Part shown: in pieces, positions 1 through 5,520 of the stretch
Layout: every line of letters begins with the position of its first letter
Position numbering within the stretch: position 1 is the first letter of the stretch
NCBI GenBank assembly: GCA_002317225.1
Contig: DCIW01000056.1
Span: 5,297 to 16,418, forward strand
Direction of reading: 5' to 3'
DNA length: 11,122 nt
Source: Prevotellaceae bacterium UBA1716
Lineage (GTDB): Bacteria > Bacteroidota > Bacteroidia > Bacteroidales > Bacteroidaceae
Notes under the pieces: generated by a model
The model's input: only the letters and a program-made list of their open reading frames with translations
Database searches by the model: none
Told to the model about the DNA's origin: nothing
Made by a program: the position numbers and the translations under genes

Positions 1-1256
1 GCCTTCTTCTTCTTTTGCGATTCGGAGATGAGGAGGGGTTTGAGGCGTTCGGGATGCATCTCGTTGATGCCTACGATTGGGTTGGAGAAGAGGTTGGTCA
101 ATTCGCCACAAGTGATGAAGTATTTTGCTTTCTTCATCACCACCCCCATCTTCTTGAGATGATATGAAGTGATTCGGTTGAAACGACGGGAGTTTACAAT
201 CATCACAGCAGACTTCACCCCAATGCCAGGAACACGAAGAATCATCTCGTAGTCGGCCTTATTGATGTCAACGGGAAATGCTTCGGGATGCCTTAGAGCC
301 CACGAAATCTTTGGGTCTACATCGAGGTCGAGATTTGCATTCACTTCATCCACTATCTCCTCCACTTTGAACTCATAGAACCTCATCAACCAGTCTGCCT
401 GATACAGTCGGTTCTCGCGAACGAGAGGTGGTTGCTTCAGTACAGGCAGACGATTGTCGTATGTGTTAACACTCACATAACCAGAGTAGTACACACGGCG
501 CATCGTGGGTTTATGATATAGAGCCGAAGAGAGAGTGAGGATGTCGCGGTCGGTCTCAGCTGTTGCACCCACAATCATCTGAGTGCTTTGCCCTGCAGGA
601 ACAAATCGAGGCACGTTCTTGATGCCATGTTTGCGGTCTTCCTTCTTCTCGAGCACCCCCTGTTGGATGAACTGCATAGGTTGGTACACACTCTTATGGT
701 CCTTTTCGGGAGCAAGAAGTTTGAGCGATTCCTCCTTCGGGATTTCGATGTTCACACTCATACGATCAGCATACAGACCAGCCTCGTCCACAAGTTCGCG
801 ACTTGCCCCAGGGATGCTTTTGAGATGAATGTATCCGTTGAAATGATGAATGGTTCGTAGGTCGCGGGCGATTGCCACGAGTCGTTCCATCGTATAGTCA
901 GGATTGCGAACCACCCCACTGCTGAGGAAGAGCCCCTCGATGTAGTTGCGGCGATAGAACTCCATCGTTATATCCACCAGTTCATGAACCGAGAGAGTGG
1001 CACGTTTGATGTCGTTGCTTCGTCGGTTGATGCAGTAGGCACAATCGTACATGCAGTAGTTGGTCAACATCACCTTCAGCAGCGAAATACATCTTCCATC
1101 ATCCGCAAAACTGTGGCAGATGCCCACACCACCCACAGTATTGCCCACCATACCCTGCTTGCCCTTGCGGATAGTTCCGCTCGAAGAGCAAGAGACATCG
1201 TACTTTGCAGATTCTGCAAGAATACGTAGTTTGTCAAGAGTATTTTCTGAGAGCAT
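1..1256 (-). CDS. Putative DNA modification/repair radical SAM protein (3' end cut by window edge)
   Basis: Translating the minus strand from the ATG at 1256 gives 418 residues with no stop before the window edge. A CX3CX2C cluster (C68, C72, C75, in NYCMYDCAYC) would hold the [4Fe-4S] cluster of a radical SAM enzyme. Residues around 336-358 contain a helix-hairpin-helix (RVPGIGVKSA), a DNA-binding element. This pair of domains matches the family named 'putative DNA modification/repair radical SAM protein' (TIGR03916 type), normally about 420 residues, so very little is missing; the end is Lys-rich (SQKKKK). In many genomes the gene sits beside a uracil-DNA-glycosylase-like partner (TIGR03915/DUF4130 type), which would lie just off the left edge. 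The reaction is not established. The start is supported by a TACCTTTG box about 26 bases upstream. Family assignment is strong; the role in DNA repair or modification is inferred from family naming and the HhH motif. Confidence 0.9.
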   Translation of the reverse strand, partial: MLSENTLDKLRILAESAKYDVSCSSSGTIRKGKQGMVGNTVGGVGICHSFADDGRCISLLKVMLTNYCMYDCAYCINRRSNDIKRATLSVHELVDITMEFYRRNYIEGLFLSSGVVRNPDYTMERLVAIARDLRTIHHFNGYIHLKSIPGASRELVDEAGLYADRMSVNIEIPKEESLKLLAPEKDHKSVYQPMQFIQQGVLEKKEDRKHGIKNVPRFVPAGQSTQMIVGATAETDRDILTLSSALYHKPTMRRVYYSGYVSVNTYDNRLPVLKQPPLVRENRLYQADWLMRFYEFKVEEIVDEVNANLDLDVDPKISWALRHPEAFPVDINKADYEMILRVPGIGVKSAVMIVNSRRFNRITSYHLKKMGVVMKKAKYFITCGELTNLFSNPIVGINEMHPERLKPLLISESQKKKK

Positions 1257-1281
1257 TTCTATGAGTGGTTTGATGTTTGTG

Positions 1282-1314
1282 CAAAGGTACGAAAATAAGC
1301 GGGAAATGATGCAA
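1282..1314 (-). promoter_or_regulatory. Bacteroidetes-type promoter of the radical SAM gene
   Basis: The minus strand reads TACCTTTG at 1289-1282, matching the Bacteroidetes -7 consensus TAnnTTTG. A TTG at 1314-1312 lies 22 bases further upstream, close to the usual -33 spacing. Transcription would begin near 1275 and give a short leader before the ATG at 1256. No Shine-Dalgarno sequence is seen, as is usual in this phylum. Confidence 0.65.
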
Positions 1315-1411
1315 TGATTAACCAGTTTTTTCCAAACAATCTAACAATTATGCGAATAGTGTAAAAGTATTAGACGATTGGTGGTTTATTTGTTGATTGA
1401 TATTCTTTTGT

Positions 1412-1507
1412 TATAGTGTGAGGCAAAAGACACTAATAGTGTGAAGTCTCACATACTAATAGTGTGATGACCCTCATACTATAGGTACAAAGGCCATCAC
1501 ACTATAG
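1412..1507. repeat. Five operator-like sites repeated every 23 bp
   Basis: The core AATAGTGTGA (first copy TATAGTGTGA) starts at 1412, 1435 and 1458. Its inverse, TCATACTATA or TCACACTATA, starts at 1474 and 1497. Spacing is 23 bp within both the direct and the inverted sets. The best site, at about 1431-1443, is a perfect palindrome with a central base, ACACTA-A-TAGTGT; the other junctions are half or imperfect versions (ATACTA-A-TAGTGT, ACACTA-TAGGGA). A lone AATAGTGTAA lies at 1355. The array sits about 100 bases upstream of the radical SAM promoter. Cooperative binding sites for a repressor or activator are the simplest reading; a decayed tandem repeat is the alternative. Confidence 0.7.
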
Positions 1508-1566
1508 GGATTTTGTATAGTTTGCTAAAGATTTTTCGAAAGCTCTATATAATGTTGTGAAAGCTA

Positions 1567-1686
1567 TTAACTTTCTTCATTCATCGCTTGCATAAAGCCT
1601 TGGATGAATTCTTCAACATATTGAGGGCCCATGGCAACTACTTCGGGCATTTGCATAACTATTTCTTTTGCTTCTTCGTAAGTCAT
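1567..1686 (-). CDS. 39-aa acidic, Met-rich microprotein, unknown function
   Basis: The minus strand reads ATG at 1686 to TAA at 1567-1569. The product begins MTYEEAKEIVMQM and ends QGFMQAMNEES. It has 39 residues, with 8 Glu against a single Lys and 6 Met, and two likely amphipathic helices (about 2-13 and 22-37) separated by a Gly-Pro at 20-21. It has no signal peptide, membrane segment or cysteine, so it is probably cytosolic. Support for a real gene comes from a TAACTTTG box 50 bases upstream and a protein-like composition rather than shadow-frame character. I do not recognise a family. It could bind a partner protein or act as a small regulator, but nothing in the sequence shows this. 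It could also be the remnant of a longer gene. Confidence 0.6.
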   Translation of the reverse strand: MTYEEAKEIVMQMPEVVAMGPQYVEEFIQGFMQAMNEES

Positions 1687-1736
1687 AATATCGTTGTTTT
1701 TTAATTGTTTGGGGATGTATCGAAATAAACTCGATG

Positions 1737-1744
1737 CAAAGTTA
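1737..1744 (-). promoter_or_regulatory. TAACTTTG -7 box of the microprotein gene
   Basis: The minus strand carries TAACTTTG at 1744-1737, an exact TAnnTTTG match, about 50 bases before the ATG at 1686. A TTTG at 1760-1757 is too close (12 bases) to be a standard -33 element, so the upstream half of the promoter is weak or needs an activator. Confidence 0.55.
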
Positions 1745-1763
1745 CGCTTTTTGTGACAAAATT

Positions 1764-1777
1764 ACTCTATAAAGAGT
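1764..1777. promoter_or_regulatory. Candidate operator palindrome ACTCT-ATAA-AGAGT
   Basis: Two 5-base arms, ACTCT (1764-1768) and AGAGT (1773-1777), flank ATAA. The site covers the region about 20-33 bases upstream of the minus-strand TAACTTTG box, where a -33 element should be, and about 63 bases before the plus-strand promoter candidates. A regulator bound here could act on either direction. The arms are short, so chance is possible. Confidence 0.35.
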
Positions 1778-1839
1778 TAAAAATGTGCGTTTTGCTATGC
1801 TTAATGGTTAAAATGGTAAGAATTATATAATAATGTAGA

Positions 1840-1857
1840 TAATTTTGTGTAATTTTG
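1840..1857 (+). promoter_or_regulatory. Tandem TAATTTTG boxes, candidate operon promoter
   Basis: Two exact TAnnTTTG matches, both TAATTTTG, lie at 1840-1847 and 1850-1857, ten bases apart. They would give a leader of roughly 65-80 bases before the ATG at 1929. No clear TTG is seen at the -33 position of either box. This is the only good plus-strand -7 signal I found ahead of the six-gene run. Confidence 0.5.
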
Positions 1858-1874
1858 TGCCCAATAGGTTTGAA

Positions 1875-1894
1875 GAATAAGGATTTGCCTATTC
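1875..1894 (+). promoter_or_regulatory. Small hairpin in the leader of the TlpA-like gene
   Basis: GAATA (1875-1879) plus GG (1881-1882) can pair with CC (1888-1889) plus TATTC (1890-1894). This leaves one bulged A and a five-base loop, ATTTG: a 7-bp stem inside the predicted 5' untranslated region, about 35 bases before the start codon. It might affect mRNA stability or translation. The stem is AT-rich and modest. Confidence 0.3.
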
Positions 1895-1928
1895 AATAAT
1901 CTTAAATAATTGCCAATTATCAACTATT

Positions 1929-3275
1929 ATGAATAATATACGATTCTATTTTGCTTTTATTCTGACTTGCATTGTAAGCATAAATGCGATGGCAGATGTG
2001 TTGCATCTTGAGATAACTTTCGCTAAAGGGACAAACCTTAGCGAGATAGATTTCTTTGTGGGCGATGAAAATGCCAGTTCGGCAGAAACTCAGAAGATGG
2101 TATGCAACGGCACAAAACTCACTGCCGATGTGGAGGAGTCTGCTACAGGATTCTATATGCTCACAAGTGTGATACAGGGTGGGCAAGTGAATACTCCGCT
2201 CTACATCCCAACAGGAACTGCAAAGAAAATGCTCAAGGCAGAAATGGCAGATGAGTACTTCCCCGTGATTACGAATGATGTGGATTGTAAGGTGCTCTCG
2301 GACTTCAGTCATCTGCAGGGTATGCAGACTCGCAAACTCTGGATGGAGGCGAAAACTGAGGATGATGCCAAGGCTATGCTCTCGGGATATAAGGACCTGA
2401 TTGCTCAGGCAGACCCAAAGGGTAAGGCTTCGGAGGCAGTGAAGAACTATATCAATGTGTGGGCATACACCACTAATTATGTCAACATAAGCAATCTCCC
2501 TCAGATTCTGCGTAAGAAACCGAAGGAAGTGACTGTAAAGCCATCGGACATCATGCCAAGTGCTTCGGAAGTGCTTGATAACGAGATTGCGTTAAACATG
2601 AATTCTACTAATTTCATTATCTGCGATGATCTGAACAAATATGCTTCGCTCGATGAGAAGATATCTGCTCTTCGCAATGGTTACAAGACTGAAGCCATCA
2701 AACAGAAGGTGGAGAAGAGTCTGCTCGAGAATTACATATCAAACTTCAATTACCAGAATCATTATGCAGAAGGACTTGCAGAACTGAACGAGGTGAGCAA
2801 GAAGTACAATCTCTCAGATACTTATCTCGCAGAATTCCAGAAACGCAGTTCGGCATTGAGCGGAGCAGCATTCCCAGAGGGTGTGAACCTGGTGGATAAG
2901 GATGGCAATAAGATGGATTTCGCACAGTTCCGTGGAAAGTATGTGTATGTGGACTTTTGGGCAAGTTGGTGCGTGCCTTGTTGTAAGGAAGTGCCACATT
3001 TGCAGAAGTTGGAGAAGGAGTTGAACAATCCGAATGTGGTTTTTCTCTCAATCTCAATCGACAGCACAAAAGAACCTTGGCTGAAGAAGATGAAAGACCT
3101 CGATATGCATGGAAATCAGTGGTTGAATGCTGACAATAAAGTTTGCGAGGCTCTCAACATCAACGGAATCCCACATTTCGCCATATATAATAAGGAAGGA
3201 AAGCTCATGGTCTATGATGCTGACAGACCAAGTAGTGGGGAGAAGGTGAAGAAGTTGTTGGAGATGCTGGAGTGA
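1929..3275 (+). CDS. Secreted TlpA-family thiol-disulfide oxidoreductase
   Basis: A 448-residue protein with an N-terminal signal peptide (hydrophobic residues about 5-20, cleavage probably after A20 or A22). Residues about 24-110 look like a beta-rich domain similar to the N-terminal domain of Bacteroidetes TlpA-like proteins. Residues about 125-310 are mostly helical. Residues about 312-448 form a thioredoxin fold: the active site is WCVPC (C348, C351; an extra C352 follows) within VDFWASWCVPCCKEVP, and the cis-proline is in GIPHF (P415). The protein should act in the periplasm or on the envelope, reducing or isomerising disulfides in proteins or peptides. It heads a run of six plus-strand genes ending in a SusCD system; this family often accompanies such lipoprotein and transporter sets. 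Fold and motif are certain; the partner protein is unknown. No lipobox is apparent. Confidence 0.9.
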   Translation: MNNIRFYFAFILTCIVSINAMADVLHLEITFAKGTNLSEIDFFVGDENASSAETQKMVCNGTKLTADVEESATGFYMLTSVIQGGQVNTPLYIPTGTAKKMLKAEMADEYFPVITNDVDCKVLSDFSHLQGMQTRKLWMEAKTEDDAKAMLSGYKDLIAQADPKGKASEAVKNYINVWAYTTNYVNISNLPQILRKKPKEVTVKPSDIMPSASEVLDNEIALNMNSTNFIICDDLNKYASLDEKISALRNGYKTEAIKQKVEKSLLENYISNFNYQNHYAEGLAELNEVSKKYNLSDTYLAEFQKRSSALSGAAFPEGVNLVDKDGNKMDFAQFRGKYVYVDFWASWCVPCCKEVPHLQKLEKELNNPNVVFLSISIDSTKEPWLKKMKDLDMHGNQWLNADNKVCEALNINGIPHFAIYNKEGKLMVYDADRPSSGEKVKKLLEMLE

Positions 3276-3278
3276 GTT

Positions 3279-3374
3279 CTGGATCTCTGGATCTCTGGAA
3301 CTCTGGATCTCTGGAACTCGGGATCTCGGAAATGAGGGATCTCTGGATTTCGGGATCTCTGGATCTCGGGAGAA
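3279..3374. repeat. 8-bp tandem array, consensus CTGGATCT, 12 units
   Basis: Starting four bases after the stop of the TlpA-like gene, twelve consecutive 8-base units keep register from 3279 to 3374. Exact CTGGATCT occurs at 3279, 3287, 3303 and 3359. Variants are CTGGAACT (3295, 3311), CGGGATCT (3319, 3351), CTGGATTT (3343), AGGGATCT (3335), CGGAAATG (3327) and CGGGAGAA (3367). This is a simple-sequence array that could gain or lose units by slippage. Confidence 0.9.
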
Positions 3375-3420
3375 CGTACAAACGTAGAAACTCAAAAACG
3401 TAGAAACGTATAAACAAAAC
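3373..3420. repeat. Second 8-bp tandem array, consensus AACGTAGA, 5-6 units
   Basis: Units at 3373 (AACGTACA), 3381 (AACGTAGA), 3389 (AACTCAAA), 3397 (AACGTAGA), 3405 (AACGTATA) and 3413 (AACAAAAC) follow the first array directly, with the same 8-base step but an unrelated consensus. The array ends 33 bases before the ATG at 3454, so it forms the leader of the next gene if a transcript starts or is processed here. Confidence 0.8.
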
Positions 3421-3453
3421 ATATCTATTTATCAACTAACAAAACAAAATCTT

Positions 3454-5454
3454 ATGAAGAAAAACTACTTCATTTCATTATTCTGCTGTGCAGTAGCGAT
3501 GCTTTTCTGCAGCACAGCAAAGGCTGATGGACTTGCTGATATACTTGGTAAGTACCAGTTTACTGCAACTATGACTGTTGCTGAAGGTCAGGACGCAAGT
3601 CTGTTGAGCGATAACTGCGAGGTGACAATCAGCAAGGATGGCAGTTTTGTGTATATGGACGGTCTCGCAGGTAGCGACCGCGGTGGACACATGATTAGCG
3701 ATGTGAAAGATGGTAAGGTTATCATCAAGAACTGGAACGATAGCAACACAGGCAACTTCGGTGCTGCTCTCTATTTCAGTACTACAGATGCTATCAACCC
3801 TTGGGCAGGAACAACTCCAATGCCTGACTTCGAGATGGTTATCGATGCTGATGGCAACATGACACTTCCTGACTTCACAGTAATCACAGTGTCTGACTAT
3901 GAGTCAGCAACAGGTACTGTCGTTGCTACTTTCACAAATGCCAAACTTACTCTTAAGGAAAAGGAGACTACTGACATCCAGAACATCTCAGGTACTTGGA
4001 CTTACACTCATGGTAATGGTACTTACGACTATGATAAGGAATCGCAGTACACAGGTGACTTCTCATTCACTCTCACTTCGAAGGATGATACAAACAAGAA
4101 CTACACAGGTGTGTTCAGTATTGACACAAACCTTGGTCTTTCACCAATCACCCTCGATGGTACATTTGATGGTGTGACTCTCAAGTTCGCTTACGACAAG
4201 CCAGTATTGTTCGAGAACGAAACAGTAAAGGTATTGCTTGGTAATCCTAACGGTAAGGCAGAAGCTTACGGATTCCAGTTTGGTGTGATAAAGAGTGGTG
4301 TAGTATCACTCGATAAGGTTGTTACCCTCATTCAGATTGCTCCAAATGCAGAAGATGCTGCAAAGGTAGACACTCTCGTGCTTCAGTGGTATGTAAACGG
4401 TAAGGCTGAATGTCCTGAACTCAAGGAACAGGGTGAGGAAGTGGACTTCACAGGTAAGTACACTATCTCAGGTTCTTATTATGACTATGCAGACAACTTT
4501 GCACAGAAGGATGATGAGTTCACTCTCGAAATCTGCAAGGACGACTACGGATACTATGTACCTGTATTCTGGGGAGGCGACAACAGTCAGTTGACATACG
4601 GTGGCCTTGGTGCAACAGTTAATGCTGAAGACCCTAATATCCTTGAGATTGCTTGTGGATTTGTAGGTGTGAAGGATCAGGAGAATTTCATCTACTACGC
4701 TACAGCAGATATGAATGCACAGACCAACGGTTCTATCTACTTCACAAAGAAGGCTGATGGCACATACGAGATTGAAGGTTTCTGTGTTGGTTCTATGCCT
4801 TACGGTGGTGAATATGCAGTTGAGCGTTACTACACTGGTTTGACAGTCACTAAGGTAGGTGGCGATGCTCCAACAGAAAAACCAGAAATCGCAGGCGACT
4901 ACACATTCACAGGTAATTACTGCACAATGGACGACTTCGCTGGTGTGAAGAAGAGTTTCAATGTGAAGATTGAAGAGAACAAGTACTATGAGGATTACGG
5001 TGGCAGCAAGTATTTGCTCACAGAGTTTGATGGTGATGCAATCTACTCGCTCACTTACGGTGGTGCAGATCTCGAAATTGCAGATGAGACTAAGTATCCA
5101 GTCACTATCAATGTTAAGGCTGCTACACTCGTAGGTGGTAGTTATCCAGACTACACAGGTTTGTTCAACTTCAACAGCACTGCAGACCCAATCGCTTTGA
5201 CTATCACTCTCAATGCTGATGGTACTTGTGCTATCACAGACTTTGCAATCAATGGTGCTACTTGGGGTTCATCAGAAGCTGGTGCCCTCATCGGTTGGTA
5301 TTCAGGTTGCACACTCACTCGCGGTGCTTACAATTCTATTGCAACTGTTAAGGCAGAAAAGGCTTCGAAGGGCACATTCGATATGAGCGGTCGCAAGACA
5401 AATGCACAGAAGGGTCTTATGATCCGTGATGGAAAGGTAATCTTTGTAAAGTAA
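3454..5454 (+). CDS. Secreted beta-rich repeat protein with type IX-like C-terminal tail
   Basis: A 666-residue protein with a signal peptide (MKKNYF then a hydrophobic core; cleavage likely after A24). I do not recognise a named family for the main body. It appears to hold four diverged repeats of about 140-150 residues: about 29-168, 175-328, 331-468 and 478-623. Shared features are a starting strand like GKYTISGSY or GDYTFTGNY, an internal LTYGG (379-384 and 533-537), and a closing strand (TNAKLTLK, YTGLTVTK, YSGCTLTR). They are rich in Tyr, Thr, Gly and Asp, as in extracellular beta-barrel or beta-sandwich domains. Residues about 640-666 (TFDMSGRK...KGLMIRDGKVIFVK) resemble the short C-terminal tail of many Prevotella and Bacteroides secreted proteins, related to type IX sorting domains. 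It is likely exported and surface-associated. Its position before SusC suggests it may help bind the substrate; that is inference. Confidence 0.8.
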   Translation: MKKNYFISLFCCAVAMLFCSTAKADGLADILGKYQFTATMTVAEGQDASLLSDNCEVTISKDGSFVYMDGLAGSDRGGHMISDVKDGKVIIKNWNDSNTGNFGAALYFSTTDAINPWAGTTPMPDFEMVIDADGNMTLPDFTVITVSDYESATGTVVATFTNAKLTLKEKETTDIQNISGTWTYTHGNGTYDYDKESQYTGDFSFTLTSKDDTNKNYTGVFSIDTNLGLSPITLDGTFDGVTLKFAYDKPVLFENETVKVLLGNPNGKAEAYGFQFGVIKSGVVSLDKVVTLIQIAPNAEDAAKVDTLVLQWYVNGKAECPELKEQGEEVDFTGKYTISGSYYDYADNFAQKDDEFTLEICKDDYGYYVPVFWGGDNSQLTYGGLGATVNAEDPNILEIACGFVGVKDQENFIYYATADMNAQTNGSIYFTKKADGTYEIEGFCVGSMPYGGEYAVERYYTGLTVTKVGGDAPTEKPEIAGDYTFTGNYCTMDDFAGVKKSFNVKIEENKYYEDYGGSKYLLTEFDGDAIYSLTYGGADLEIADETKYPVTINVKAATLVGGSYPDYTGLFNFNSTADPIALTITLNADGTCAITDFAINGATWGSSEAGALIGWYSGCTLTRGAYNSIATVKAEKASKGTFDMSGRKTNAQKGLMIRDGKVIFVK

Positions 5455-5470
5455 ACTAATATGTATATTG

Positions 5471-5502
5471 GAGTTAGCGGAGGGTGATTCTTTCGCTAAC
5501 TC
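5471..5502 (+). terminator. Perfect 9-bp hairpin between the repeat protein gene and susC
   Basis: GAGTTAGCG (5471-5479) pairs perfectly with CGCTAACTC (5494-5502); G-U and A-U pairs could extend the stem by about three. Only mixed bases (ATTTCC) follow instead of a T-run, and the SusC start codon is 18 bases downstream. It therefore resembles an mRNA-processing or attenuation hairpin, or a weak terminator, more than a full intrinsic terminator. No TAnnTTTG promoter box is seen between it and the next gene. Confidence 0.55.
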
Positions 5503-5520
5503 ATTTCCAAATATCAAACA

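Larger units (their letters stand above)
1257..1566. other. Gene-free region with 23-bp-phased repeats
   Basis: About 310 bases lie between the start of the radical SAM gene and the end of the 39-codon gene, both on the minus strand. I see no credible coding sequence or RNA gene. The stretch holds the radical SAM promoter (1282-1314), the repeat cluster (1412-1507) and a direct repeat GAAAGCT at 1538-1544 and 1559-1565, 21 bases apart. No hairpin followed by a T-run was found after the small gene. Confidence 0.7.

Noticed and set aside
583..1317. Four short plus-strand open frames on the left
   Set aside because: All are largely antisense to the radical SAM gene, whose motifs and length are convincing.
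1412..1507. CRISPR array
   Set aside because: The repeated core is only about 10 bp, is partly inverted, and the intervening bases are too short (about 13) to be spacers; there are no cas genes.
3379..3386. TACGTTTG promoter box on the minus strand
   Set aside because: It matches TAnnTTTG but arises from the AACGTAGA-type repeat and points into the antisense of the TlpA-like gene, with no gene to drive.
3054..3435. Minus-strand reading frames with RDPEIQ-like peptide repeats
   Set aside because: The repeats are only the translation of the 8-bp DNA array; the rest is antisense to the TlpA-like gene and there is no supporting start context.
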